Below are positions 1-8,390 of a stretch of 64,000 nt of DNA, piece after piece (position 1 is the first letter of the stretch; each line of letters starts with the position of its first letter). Source of the DNA: an uncultured Muribaculaceae bacterium (GTDB lineage Bacteria; Bacteroidota; Bacteroidia; Bacteroidales; Muribaculaceae); the NCBI GenBank assembly GCA_905233915.1, contig CAJOFM010000004.1, forward strand, positions 1 to 64,000, read 5' to 3'. The notes beneath the pieces are model-generated. The model did not search any database and was not told the DNA's origin. It saw nothing but the letters and a program-made list of their open reading frames with translations. Position numbers and translations under genes: made by a program.

Positions 1-2187
1 CTGCGTGACTACTACCACAAGTGGTATCGTCCCGACAACCAGGCTCTGGTCATCGTGGGTGACGTCGATGTTGACCACATCGAGGCCCAGATCAAGGAGC
101 TCTTCAAGGACTGTGTACTTGATCCCAACGCCGCCCAGGTCGTTGACGAGCCCGTGCCCGACAACGAGGAGCCCATCATCGTTGTTGACAAGGACAAGGA
201 GCAGCAGTACAGCCAGGCTACCGTGATGTTCAAGCACGAGGCCACCCCCAAGGAACAGAAGGGCGACTTGTCTTACCTGCTCGAGAACTATGCCACCGGT
301 ATGATGAGCAGCATGCTCAACAACCGTCTGGACGAGATGTCTCAGGAGCCCGACTGCCCCTTCCTGCAGGCCTATGCCTACGATGGCGGCTACCTGCTGT
401 CCAACAATGTTGAGGCTTTCACCCTGAGCGTGATGCCCAAGGAGGGTCAAATCGAGGCCGCTGTTCAAGCCGTTGTCACCGAGGCCATGCGTGCCGCCAA
501 GCACGGCTTTACCGCTACCGAGTATGACCGTGCCAGGGAGAACTACATGAGTGGTCTGGAGAGCCGCTACAACGAGCGCAACAAGATTCCTAACGGAAGC
601 TATGCTGCCCAGTACTACCGCAACTTCCTTGACAACGAGCCCATGCCCTCGATTGAGCAGAGGTACCAGATCATGCAGATGATCGCTCCGCAGATTCCCG
701 TGGACCTCATCAACATGGTCATTCCCGAGCTCATCAACACTACCGGTAAGAACCTCGTTGTGATGAACTTCAACCAGGAGAAGGACGGTGCCGTATATCC
801 CACCCCCGAGGGCCTGAAGGCTGCCGTTGACGCTGGTCTGAACGCACAGGTGGAGGCATTTGTGGACAATGTGAAGCAAGAGCCCCTCATCAGCAAGATG
901 CCCAAGAAGGGTAAAATCAAAAAGGAAAGCTACAACAGCCAGTTTGACTACAAGGAGCTTGAGCTGAGCAACGGTGCCCGCGTCATCCTCAAGAAGACCG
1001 ACTTCAAGGAGAACGAGATCGAGATGCAAGCCATCGCTCGCGGTGGTCAGTCACTCTATACCGAAAAGGATTGGGCCAACACCGAGTTGCTATCCTACAT
1101 CACCATGATGAGTGGTTTGGGCAACTTCTCAAGGACCGAGCTCGAGAAGGCTACCGCCGGCAAGCAGGCCAGCGCATCGTTCAGCATGGGTGCTTACAAC
1201 GACGTGGTAATGGGTAGCTCTACCGTTAAGGACCTGGAGACCATGTTCCAGCTCGCTTACCTCACCTTCACCAACATCAACAAGGACGAGAAGAGCTACA
1301 ATCAGCTGATGAACCAGCTCGAGACCATGCTCAAGAATCAGGATTTGCGTCCCGAGAGCGTCTTCAGAGATTCAGTAAGCTACACCCTGGCCAACCACGA
1401 CTGGCGCAGCAAGCCCTTCAAGGTTGAGGATCTGAAGAATATCAACTATGACCGCGTGCTGGAGATCGCCAAGGAGCGCACCGCCAACGCCGCCAACTAC
1501 ATTTTCTACTTCATTGGTAACTTTGACGAGACGCTGATCCGTCAGTACATTGAGCAGTACATCGCCAGCCTGCCTGGCAAGAGGGGTAACCTGAGCAACT
1601 GGGTGAACTTTGCCACCCGTCCCGAGGGCGAAGTCATCAACCACTTCACCCGCAAGATGGAAACGCCCAAGGCCAATGCCAGCATCTACTGGTATGACTC
1701 CAAGACTCCTTACAGCCTGGAGAACAGCATCAAGGCCGACATCCTGGGCCAGGTACTGAGCAAGATCTACTTGCAGAAGATCCGCGAGGATGCAGGTGCC
1801 GCCTACTCGGCTAGCGCCAGTGGCTATGCATCACTCAGTGGTGACCGTCCCTTTACCACCATCACGGCCTCCTGCCCGATGAAGCCCGAGTTTGCCGACG
1901 TTGCCCTCAAGATCATGAACGAGGAGATTGTCAACGCTTGCAACACCATCGATCCCACCACCTTGAAGGAGATCAAGGAACTCATGATCAAGGACTTCAA
2001 CACCAGCCTGAAGGAGAACTACTACTGGATGAGTGTCCTCACCGAGTACGTGGGCCGTGGTATTGACGACCACACCGGCTACGAGCAGATTGTAAATGCT
2101 CAGACGCCCGAGAGCATCGCTGCCTTCGCCCGCCAGATTCTGGCTGCCGGCAACAAGGTAGAGGTTGTCATGATGCCCGAAGAGTAA
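1..2187 (+). CDS. M16 family (pitrilysin-like) zinc metallopeptidase, 5' end cut off
   Basis: The open frame runs from base 1 (codons for LRDYYHKWYRPDNQALVIVGD) to a TAA at 2185-2187, about 728 residues, so the start lies left of the window. The first residues are the end of an M16 N-terminal catalytic domain. They are followed by an M16_C domain (to about residue 230), a second M16 domain pair beginning near 'LSNGARVILKKTDF' that carries no HxxEH, and a last M16_C domain. The HxxEH zinc site should lie upstream, outside the window. Family members are usually about 930-940 residues and degrade peptides in the periplasm. The family call is secure; the substrate is unknown. Confidence 0.93.
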   Translation: MRDYYHKWYRPDNQALVIVGDVDVDHIEAQIKELFKDCVLDPNAAQVVDEPVPDNEEPIIVVDKDKEQQYSQATVMFKHEATPKEQKGDLSYLLENYATGMMSSMLNNRLDEMSQEPDCPFLQAYAYDGGYLLSNNVEAFTLSVMPKEGQIEAAVQAVVTEAMRAAKHGFTATEYDRARENYMSGLESRYNERNKIPNGSYAAQYYRNFLDNEPMPSIEQRYQIMQMIAPQIPVDLINMVIPELINTTGKNLVVMNFNQEKDGAVYPTPEGLKAAVDAGLNAQVEAFVDNVKQEPLISKMPKKGKIKKESYNSQFDYKELELSNGARVILKKTDFKENEIEMQAIARGGQSLYTEKDWANTELLSYITMMSGLGNFSRTELEKATAGKQASASFSMGAYNDVVMGSSTVKDLETMFQLAYLTFTNINKDEKSYNQLMNQLETMLKNQDLRPESVFRDSVSYTLANHDWRSKPFKVEDLKNINYDRVLEIAKERTANAANYIFYFIGNFDETLIRQYIEQYIASLPGKRGNLSNWVNFATRPEGEVINHFTRKMETPKANASIYWYDSKTPYSLENSIKADILGQVLSKIYLQKIREDAGAAYSASASGYASLSGDRPFTTITASCPMKPEFADVALKIMNEEIVNACNTIDPTTLKEIKELMIKDFNTSLKENYYWMSVLTEYVGRGIDDHTGYEQIVNAQTPESIAAFARQILAAGNKVEVVMMPEE

Positions 2188-2745
2188 TACCATTTAGTCT
2201 TCAAGTATGCCATAAGGCACACTACCATCAACAAGAGAGCCGAGGACCCAGTGATCCCCGGCTCTCAATGTTATTTCCAGGTATCAATGCCAGCTAAAAC
2301 TATTTGGCCTTACTATCATAAACTGAAAAATAGTCAAACAACTGCTCTTTCTGAATCAGGAGCTTGGCGTTTGCCTCGAAGAGGCAGGTCGGGTCGAAGA
2401 CTCGACTTTAATCGTAAAACACCATGCGAGCTCTTCGAAGATGAGCGCAGCTTGGTGCTAATGATATCAGATGAAATGTGCGTCGAAGACGAACTTCTAG
2501 AGTTGTCAAATGCCTTCGAATCACAAAGTTCCTCTTCGAGGCACTTTTCTTGCTCAGCCTTTAGGACCAAGCTGCGAACCTCTCCGAGGTTCTTGCATGG
2601 TCTTTTTGAATGAAATCGGTTCTTCGAACCGCTAACATCATCGACGTTTTTAATGGATACATATTATTCCCTGCACCCTGTTGCACAAACGGCGAAAAAC
2701 CACTATATTTGCGGCAGACTATCCAACCAATAAACTCAAGAAATC
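2188..2745. other. 558-base intergenic region rich in triloop hairpins
   Basis: No gene is supported here. Between 2372 and 2631 there are at least seven short perfect inverted repeats with three-base loops, mostly GAA or TTC closed by a C-G pair: 2372-2386, 2393-2401, 2481-2491, 2492-2504 (one G-T pair), 2531-2541, 2576-2592 and 2617-2631. Two further TTCGAA palindromes lie at 2433-2440 and 2515-2520. The two overlapping open frames (2251-2613 + and 2334-2570 -) have low-complexity Ser/Arg-rich translations and look accidental. The region ends in the promoter of the next gene. Confidence 0.6.
2681..2711 (+). promoter_or_regulatory. Bacteroidetes promoter of the DIP1984 gene
   Basis: The -33 element TTGC lies at 2681-2684 and the -7 element TATATTTG at 2704-2711, 19 bases apart. 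This is the classic TAnnTTTG arrangement, and it predicts a start about 30 bases before the ATG at 2746. Confidence 0.7.
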
Positions 2746-3198
2746 ATGAAGTTAGCCGAAGCATTAAGCATCCGCAAGGATTTGCAGACGCGTGTCGACC
2801 AGCTCAAGGCACGCATCCTGAACAACGTGAGGATACAGGAGGGTGAAAAGCCCGCTGAGGAACCCGTGGAACTGCTCAAGGAACTGGACAGCTGCCTGAA
2901 TCAGCTGCGGGAACTCATCTACCGTATCAACCTCACCAACATGAACACCTGCTGTGACGGCAAACCCGTCACACGACTCATGGCCGAGCGTGACGTGCTT
3001 CTCAAGCGCGTGCAAGTGCTGCGCGATGTCTTTAACCAAGCATCAACGACCACCGAGCGCTACTCGCGCAGCGAGATCAAGTATGTCACCACCATCGACG
3101 TCAAGGCCATGGCCAAGCAAATCGACAAACTCGCGACACAGCTGCGGGAACTGGACGTGAAAATTCAGTCGGTCAATTTCACCACAGAACTTATGTAA
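2746..3198 (+). CDS. DIP1984 family protein (septicolysin-like)
   Basis: The product has 150 residues. It starts MKLAEALSIRKDLQTRVDQL and continues through long amphipathic helices. The conserved centre has 'LNQLRELIYRINLTNM' followed by a 'GKPVTRLMAERDVL' stretch, as in the DIP1984/septicolysin family. There is no signal peptide or membrane segment, so a cytoplasmic helical-bundle protein is expected. Some relatives were named septicolysin, but a toxin role is not supported by this sequence and the cellular function is unknown. The gene has its own promoter just upstream and stands alone. Confidence 0.85.
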   Translation: MKLAEALSIRKDLQTRVDQLKARILNNVRIQEGEKPAEEPVELLKELDSCLNQLRELIYRINLTNMNTCCDGKPVTRLMAERDVLLKRVQVLRDVFNQASTTTERYSRSEIKYVTTIDVKAMAKQIDKLATQLRELDVKIQSVNFTTELM

Positions 3199-3200
3199 AA

Positions 3201-3287
3201 GTTAGGAGTTAGGAGTGAGAAGTGAGGAGTTAATGCTCTAAACTATAAATCTCTAACCCCTAAACCCTAAACTCTAAACTCTAAACT
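3201..3287. repeat. degenerate 7-mer repeats (GTTAGGA / CTAAACC type)
   Basis: Bases 3201-3232 carry GTTAGGA-like units and 3251-3287 carry CTAAACC/CTAAACT units. The two blocks are roughly inverse to each other. Similar short-period tracts occur in several other gaps of this window. They lie directly behind the stop codon of the DIP1984 gene. Confidence 0.6.
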
Positions 3288-3323
3288 TCAATTGACCTCA
3301 GTCAATTGAATTAAACGGAAGTA

Positions 3324-3481
3324 GGTGACTGTCACGTGGGGCGAACTGGAACCCCCACATGTTTCAGGCGGAACCCTGTAGGCCCAAGTCTTGGGCAGCA
3401 CGGAGCAGGTTCAGCACATCGGCATGGGGCACATTGCAAGTCGCACTCAGCATTACCACCAGTTGACCACTGGCAGTCACC
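3324..3481. ncRNA. candidate structured RNA closed by a long interrupted helix
   Basis: The two ends pair over three consecutive helices: 3324-3331 with 3474-3481 (8 bp, GGTGACTG/CAGTCACC), 3336-3339 with 3467-3470 (GTGG/CCAC), and 3344-3349 with 3459-3464 (AACTGG/CCAGTT). Inside lies a second arm: GAAC 3371-3374 with 3409-3412, CTG 3376-3378 with CAG 3406-3408, and GCCCAA/TTGGGC 3382-3387 with 3391-3396. Such a rod of about 158 bases recalls SRP RNA or 6S RNA, but I cannot match the SRP GNRA-loop motif, so the class is open. Strand is undecided. A 45-codon frame on the minus strand (3364-3501) overlaps it and is the main alternative. Confidence 0.45.
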
Positions 3482-3695
3482 GAGGGAGGGACGTGGGACA
3501 TTTTTTCAAGAAAAACAGGCTGGCCAGCCTTTATCAATCATTTAAATCCGCATAATCCGACAGAAAAAAGGAACGCGGACGCCAATTCGTGTAATTCGCC
3601 GAGAATAAAGAACGCGGATGCCAATTAGTTCAATTGGCTTCGCCGAGCTGAAGGTTCGTGTAATTCGTAGTTTTTTTAGATGCGTAATTCGTAGT
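3482..3695. other. intergenic stretch with palindrome and direct repeats
   Basis: A perfect 14-base palindrome AGGCTGGCCAGCCT lies at 3517-3530. Two imperfect direct copies of AACGCGGA(C/T)GCCAATT lie near 3572 and 3611, and GTGTAATTCG occurs twice. No gene is seen. Confidence 0.5.
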
Positions 3696-4976
3696 TTAAA
3701 CTGAGCGGGCGTCGGTGGCCAGCAGGCGGTGGCCCAGGCGGCAGTAGATGCACTTGCGGGCCTCGCAGTAGTTGCGGCGCAGCTGGATGAGGGCTTGGCT
3801 GGTGAGGGCGTCGTCGCACTTGATGCCAGCGTTGCGGAACATCGTCACGATGCTGTTCTGCTCGGGGCGAATATCCTCCAACAGGGCGATGGCACGGTCG
3901 GTCATGGCATAGTCGTCGGTCATCTCGCCGCGGGCATAGTATAGCGGTGCCACCGTGTTGATGAGCACCACGTCGATGCTGCTGTTGCTCAACGCTCGCC
4001 CAGCGCTGGGCGACGGCTTGCCGAAGCTGTAATGCGTGGTCCAGTAACCACTCAACTCCACGTCAAACAACTGGCGCAAAGCCTTGGTGTCAGCGGCATG
4101 GAGAATGTCGTTCATCAGGTTGAATCCGCCGTGGACAAACTGCGCCAGCAGGGCGATGCGGCGGAAGGGGAAATTCTGCGGACGGCTGCGGAACAGACGC
4201 CAGGCCGTGCCCTCGATGGGACGCAGCGAGAATTTATTGGCCAGGAAGGCATATTCGCGCATCAGCTGCTGGTAATAGGTGTCCTCGCTGTGGGCACCGT
4301 TGAGCAGTCCCGCTTGGCCGAACAGCAACGCCTCGACTTGCAGGATGGAGTCGCTGTGCTTGTGCAGCAGCCGCAGCGGGGTGACACGTGCCAGCCGCTC
4401 AAAGGCGTCATTGTTGATGCCGAAGCCCAGCGTCCTGGCCAGCAGCACATAGCAGATATCCTCCCAACTGCCATTGTAGCGGTCATACAAGTCCCTGAGG
4501 CGGTCCACCTTGCCGTGCAGCCGCTCAAAGGCCAATGCCTCTACCCACTCGGTGACGGTCAACTGGGGCACTTCCTTGAGGCGGGCGGCGCAGGGCAGTT
4601 CCACATGCGCGTTCACCAAGCGGTCATAACTCTCGTTGAAGCGTGGCGACACTTTCAGTTCGACCTGCGGAATGAGTTCGCCGTTGATGCGGTGTACCGG
4701 GGCATCATCTTTCTCAACGACATGCAGAATTACGCTGTCATAGGCCGGGTCCTCGTCGTGATGGTGCCGTTTCCAGTCGCTGGCGCGCACGTGGATTTCC
4801 ACGTTGCCCACCCACGTGTGTCCGTCAATCTCCACCTTGGCGTTGAAGAAGTCGGGACCCGAGTCGGTGTTCAGCAAGCCTGGGTCAATGACGCGCACAC
4901 GGCGGCCGTCGTTGGTCACCATGTCCTCGCTGAGCCACAGCTTGTGTTGCCAGATGTATTGCAGCAGTCCTTCCAT
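3696..4976 (-). CDS. DUF2851 family protein
   Basis: The product has 426 residues and begins MEGLLQYIWQHKLW. The N-terminal part contains 'DPGLLNTDSGPDFFNAKV' and 'VGNVEIHVRASDW.RHHHD', hallmarks of DUF2851. The acidic and histidine residues in this block look like those of a nuclease-type active site, but that is inference. The C-terminal half is helical and ends with a Cys-rich stretch 'YCEARKCIYCRLG' that could bind metal. The length fits the family (about 420). It is the last gene of a minus-strand set, 6 bases after the HAD-GT gene. The function is not established. Confidence 0.85.
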   Translation of the reverse strand: MEGLLQYIWQHKLWLSEDMVTNDGRRVRVIDPGLLNTDSGPDFFNAKVEIDGHTWVGNVEIHVRASDWKRHHHDEDPAYDSVILHVVEKDDAPVHRINGELIPQVELKVSPRFNESYDRLVNAHVELPCAARLKEVPQLTVTEWVEALAFERLHGKVDRLRDLYDRYNGSWEDICYVLLARTLGFGINNDAFERLARVTPLRLLHKHSDSILQVEALLFGQAGLLNGAHSEDTYYQQLMREYAFLANKFSLRPIEGTAWRLFRSRPQNFPFRRIALLAQFVHGGFNLMNDILHAADTKALRQLFDVELSGYWTTHYSFGKPSPSAGRALSNSSIDVVLINTVAPLYYARGEMTDDYAMTDRAIALLEDIRPEQNSIVTMFRNAGIKCDDALTSQALIQLRRNYCEARKCIYCRLGHRLLATDARSV

Positions 4977-4982
4977 CGAGTA

Positions 4983-7295
4983 TCAGATCTGGTCGCCCCA
5001 CCCTGGCTTGTATAAAATGAAGTGCGAGTCCTCATAGATGACGTGGTAGTCACCATATTTCAGGAAACGGTTGAGCACTTCCAGCTTGCGGTTGTCGCGG
5101 TAGGTGTTCTGCTGGTCGCCGTAATCAGTCCTGAAGTTCTCCATCGGCGCGCTCCAGTACGGCCCTAGGGTGCTGAACTTCTGCTGCAGCACGAGCGGGA
5201 AGCCCATTTTGGCGGCGTAAGACAATTTATGTTCCAGCATGGGAGCACTCAGCTGCTCCACCCAGGAGCAGCCCAGATAGGGCTGCGTGTGGGTCAAGTA
5301 GTTCATCAGCGGGATGCTGCCATAGGCCATGAGCGTGGTGCCCGGCTTGACGTAGGGCTTGATGCCGCGGAGCACCGTGTTGAGCACCTCGGCCCGCTCG
5401 CGGGTCGTATAGACGTGCGCCGCACGGTCGTTATCAATGGTATATTGTTTTTGCCACAGGGGGCCGCCGTCAAAGTAGGCGCCGCCAGTGACCATGCGCA
5501 GGGCACACACGGCAATGAACACCAGCGGGAACGCCACGTGGCTGCGGTGTAGCCACCACAAAGCGGCGACGGGCGCGAGGGCCCATGCGACAATCGTGCC
5601 GTTGTTGTAGGCGCCATCGCTGCCCACGGGCATCACCAGCATCATGCCGATGCCCAACAAGGCCATCCAGGCCAATCCCGAACGACTGTGCCAATGCTTG
5701 ACCATCACCATGATGCCGCCAGCCAGACACATGACCCACACGGGCTGCAGAGGATGCATGCGGTAAACGAACCATACGAACACGGCCAGCGCGATGATTT
5801 TCAGCACCCATTGCTGCCACTTGGAGCCGATGCGCATGTGTGCCCACCAGTACAGCAAGACGGGCACTGCCAATTTGAGTGCTACCACCAGTTCGGTCGC
5901 ATAGAACTTGAACTGGGTCATCATCATCTGGCCCGTGGTGTGGGACGCGGTGCCGCTCTCGTCGGCGGCAATGGAGCGCAGGTCGCGCAGCACGTTCAGG
6001 AAACAGGTGTAGTGGCGTTCCGGCATGAGCGCCAGGACCAGGGCAACTGCCATACCTGCCCCACCCAAGAGCAGGGCGGTCTGCGATGCAGCGGTTTTAC
6101 AACTGAGGTGAAGGCGACGGCGCTCGGCAAAATACCTGATGAACGGCACACAGGCCATCAAGAGGCCCAGCACATTGGGAATGCGCACCAGGATGTTCAG
6201 GCCTGCGGCAACGCCTGCCAGCAAGATGAGCCACGACTTGCCTTTTTCCATGCCGTGCCACAGCATGACGATGGAGAGCACATAAAAGACGATGGTGCAC
6301 AGGTCGTAGCACAAGGTGTAGGGCGGCGCGATGAACGAGGTGACGACCAGGGCGCACCCCAGCGTAATCGCCCGCTCATCGACATGGCGGCGCAGGGCAA
6401 AATACAGGATGACGGCACACAGCGTGTTGAACGCCACGCCCAGCAAACGCATTCCCGCTATTCCCATCGAAGGGAACAGCGACTGGAATGCGCCACCGAT
6501 GACGCCGCTCAAGTAGTACATGAAATTATACTCGACACTCGAGGGATGAGTGAAGATATTGTCATAGAAAGTTAGGTAGAAGCCCGCGTCGGCCACGTCC
6601 ATGCCGAAGAACACACCCAGCAGCTGATAGAGTACCAGCAGGGCCAACACGGGCCAAAACAGGCGTCCTGCATAACGCTTCACGGCGGGCATCTGGTCCA
6701 TGGTCGTGTCAAAACTGCACAGGTAGGCCTTGTCGGCATGGCTGAGCATGACGCGGTCGCCGCCGCTGTCGCCATAAGCCACCAGCTCGCGCTGCTCCAC
6801 GTCGGGAACGGCCTCGACGATGCGGCGCCACTTCTCGGCACCGTTGCAGTTGGGGCGGGAAAAACGTCCCGTCAGGCGGCCGTCAGCGTCTTCCTCGAGT
6901 TCGGTCGCGAGCACCTGCACGTCCATGCCCTCGAACCACGGCGCCACCCAGTCGCGCAGGCTGGCCGTCACGACGAGCACCTGGTCGCCGTCGGCCAGCG
7001 CCTGCTGCATGGCGCGATGCGCCTCGGGGCGCTGCAAAACCGGCTTTTGGGCCTTGAAGGCGTCACACAGGGCACGGAATTGCTCCCGGGGCATCCCCTT
7101 GACGAAGTGGGAGATGAGCCTCTCCTTGGCCTCCCCTCCCCTAATGACACCCAACTTGAACAACAGGATCCATGGCAGACACAACAGCACTCCCCACCAG
7201 TAGGCCCACCGCCCGAATGACGCTTTCAGGAAGCAAGGCAGCGAGTCACGCAGGGTGTAGGTGCCGTCAAAGTCAAATGCCACGGTCCGTTTCAT
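4983..7295 (-). CDS. HAD-superfamily phosphatase fused to a polytopic GT-C-like membrane protein
   Basis: The product has 770 residues. Residues 1-205 form a HAD subfamily IB phosphatase with DFDGT (8-12, nucleophile D8), T110 in VVTAS, K155, and the GDSGGD motif (175-180). A hydrophobic stretch at about 30-50 lies within the cap. From about residue 212 on there are roughly ten or more membrane segments, with an acidic 'DVADAGFY' in the first long loop as in GT-C glycosyltransferases of the ArnT/PMT type. A soluble C-terminal domain of about 150 residues follows. The gene starts 4 bases after the UbiA gene. I infer that the HAD part dephosphorylates a lipid-linked sugar phosphate made by UbiA and that the membrane part uses the lipid-linked sugar. 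The fusion is unusual; usually HAD is fused to UbiA itself. Confidence 0.8.
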   Translation of the reverse strand: MKRTVAFDFDGTYTLRDSLPCFLKASFGRWAYWWGVLLCLPWILLFKLGVIRGGEAKERLISHFVKGMPREQFRALCDAFKAQKPVLQRPEAHRAMQQALADGDQVLVVTASLRDWVAPWFEGMDVQVLATELEEDADGRLTGRFSRPNCNGAEKWRRIVEAVPDVEQRELVAYGDSGGDRVMLSHADKAYLCSFDTTMDQMPAVKRYAGRLFWPVLALLVLYQLLGVFFGMDVADAGFYLTFYDNIFTHPSSVEYNFMYYLSGVIGGAFQSLFPSMGIAGMRLLGVAFNTLCAVILYFALRRHVDERAITLGCALVVTSFIAPPYTLCYDLCTIVFYVLSIVMLWHGMEKGKSWLILLAGVAAGLNILVRIPNVLGLLMACVPFIRYFAERRRLHLSCKTAASQTALLLGGAGMAVALVLALMPERHYTCFLNVLRDLRSIAADESGTASHTTGQMMMTQFKFYATELVVALKLAVPVLLYWWAHMRIGSKWQQWVLKIIALAVFVWFVYRMHPLQPVWVMCLAGGIMVMVKHWHSRSGLAWMALLGIGMMLVMPVGSDGAYNNGTIVAWALAPVAALWWLHRSHVAFPLVFIAVCALRMVTGGAYFDGGPLWQKQYTIDNDRAAHVYTTRERAEVLNTVLRGIKPYVKPGTTLMAYGSIPLMNYLTHTQPYLGCSWVEQLSAPMLEHKLSYAAKMGFPLVLQQKFSTLGPYWSAPMENFRTDYGDQQNTYRDNRKLEVLNRFLKYGDYHVIYEDSHFILYKPGWGDQI

Positions 7296-7299
7296 GACG

Positions 7300-8169
7300 T
7301 CAGCAATAGATAATCAGGATAAACGAGATAATCCAACCCAACAGGCACAGTTGGATGAAATGGTCATGGAAAAGCACCTTGGTGGGACTGCCGGTGCGGT
7401 TGCCCACCACCGTGAGCTGCAGGTAGCGCAGCAGGCCTGCCAGCACAAACACGGCAGTGCAATACACATACTTGCTGCCCAAACGGCTGGTCACCTCACC
7501 GCTCATGGTGTACATCATGTAGGCCACAATGGTGACCGTTGCCACCAGCGTCAACGCCATGTTGACGAACTCCAGGTTATAGTTGGCGGCACCGCGCCTG
7601 ACGACGGTTCCGCTCTCGACCTGGATCATCACGTCATCGCGACGCTTGCCCAGCACCAGGAACAGGGCCAGCAGGAACGTCATCACCACAATCCACTGCG
7701 AGGGGATGATGGCACAGGTAATGGCACCCGCCAACACGCGCATCACATAGAACGATGCCACAATCAGCATATCCACCAAATCCACATGCTTGAGCCACAG
7801 GCTATAGGCCACATTCAGCACCATGTAGCCCAGCAAGAGCCATATCAGCTTGGGCACAAAGGCCAGCGTTAGCCCAATAGCCAGCACCGCACAGATTACC
7901 ATCGCTGCCCAGCCGGCAGGCACACTCACCGCCCCCGAGGCAATGGGACGCTGGCACTTCACTGGGTGCTGGGCGTCGGCCTTGCGGTCTAGGATGTCGT
8001 TCAGGCAATACACGGCACTCGCCGCCAGCGAGAAGATGACAAAGCACAGGCACGTCAATGCCAGCAAGCGCGGATCGGTGAACTTCTTGTCAAAAAACAA
8101 GGGCAGAAACACAAACGCGTTCTTGCACCACTGTGCCGGGCGTAACAGTTTGATGATGGGTGGCAACAT
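7300..8169 (-). CDS. UbiA-family prenyltransferase (decaprenyl-phosphate phosphoribosyltransferase-like)
   Basis: The product has 289 residues and about eight to nine membrane segments. The first Asp-rich motif is N57-D58-x-x-D61-x-x-x-D65 and the second region is LGKRRDD (173-179), both expected on the cytoplasmic face. The sequence style ('IKLLRPAQWCKNAFVFLPLFF') is that of the family that transfers 5-phosphoribose from PRPP to decaprenyl phosphate (Rv3806c-like), rather than of menaquinone or heme enzymes. It is the first gene of the minus-strand set with the HAD-GT fusion, which supplies the matching phosphatase. It has its own promoter at 8200-8207. The family is certain; the exact acceptor is inferred. 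Confidence 0.85.
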   Translation of the reverse strand: MLPPIIKLLRPAQWCKNAFVFLPLFFDKKFTDPRLLALTCLCFVIFSLAASAVYCLNDILDRKADAQHPVKCQRPIASGAVSVPAGWAAMVICAVLAIGLTLAFVPKLIWLLLGYMVLNVAYSLWLKHVDLVDMLIVASFYVMRVLAGAITCAIIPSQWIVVMTFLLALFLVLGKRRDDVMIQVESGTVVRRGAANYNLEFVNMALTLVATVTIVAYMMYTMSGEVTSRLGSKYVYCTAVFVLAGLLRYLQLTVVGNRTGSPTKVLFHDHFIQLCLLGWIISFILIIYC

Positions 8170-8199
8170 ATCTTGGCTGGTTCATTTTATTATTAATCG

Positions 8200-8207
8200 C
8201 AAAGTTA
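8200..8207 (-). promoter_or_regulatory. -7 element for the UbiA-HAD/GT-DUF2851 genes
   Basis: On the minus strand TAACTTTG lies about 31 bases before the ATG at 8169. No convincing -33 element was identified because the upstream DNA is very A/T rich. Confidence 0.55.
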
Positions 8208-8254
8208 ATGCTTTTCAACGAAAAAAAGAAAATTTTAAATTTTTCCCCCAAAAA

Positions 8255-8286
8255 TTTGGTCAGGTCAAAAAGTCGCCGTATCTTTG
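8255..8286 (+). promoter_or_regulatory. promoter of tRNA-Phe
   Basis: The -33 TTTG lies at 8255-8258 and the -7 TATCTTTG at 8279-8286, with a 20-base spacer. It ends 16 bases before the mature tRNA. Confidence 0.75.
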
Positions 8287-8302
8287 CAGTCGCTTTTGAA
8301 AA

Positions 8303-8374
8303 GGTACCTTAGCTCAGTGGTAGAGCAGTGGACTGAAAATCCGCGTGTCCCTGGTTCGATCCCCGGAGGTACCA
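8303..8374 (+). tRNA. tRNA-Phe (GAA)
   Basis: The acceptor stem GGTACCT (8303-8309) pairs perfectly with AGGTACC (8367-8373), and the discriminator is A8374. The D-loop has AGCTCAGTGGTAGAGC. The anticodon stem GTGGA/TCCGC encloses loop CTGAAAA with anticodon GAA at 8335-8337. The T-arm has GGTTCGATCCC. CCA is not encoded. It is followed by a GC-rich terminator. Its 3' end is repeated after each of the LRR genes downstream. Confidence 0.96.
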
Positions 8375-8390
8375 CATCAAAAACACGAAA

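Noticed and set aside
2251..2613. Overlapping frames on both strands (2251-2613 + and 2334-2570 -) as genes
   Set aside because: Low-complexity Ser/Arg-rich products, no ribosome-binding or promoter context, and the inverted repeats of the region explain the mirrored frames.
3371..3412. TPP riboswitch or SRP domain IV in the inner arm of the candidate RNA
   Set aside because: Pieces such as GAACCTG-like and CAGCA match by eye, but the required loops (CTGAGA for TPP, GGAA tetraloop for SRP) are absent.
3364..3501. 45-codon frame on the minus strand beginning ATGTCCCACGTC
   Set aside because: Codons look natural, but no promoter or homologue is recognised and the DNA is better explained by nested helices. 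Kept as the alternative to the RNA.
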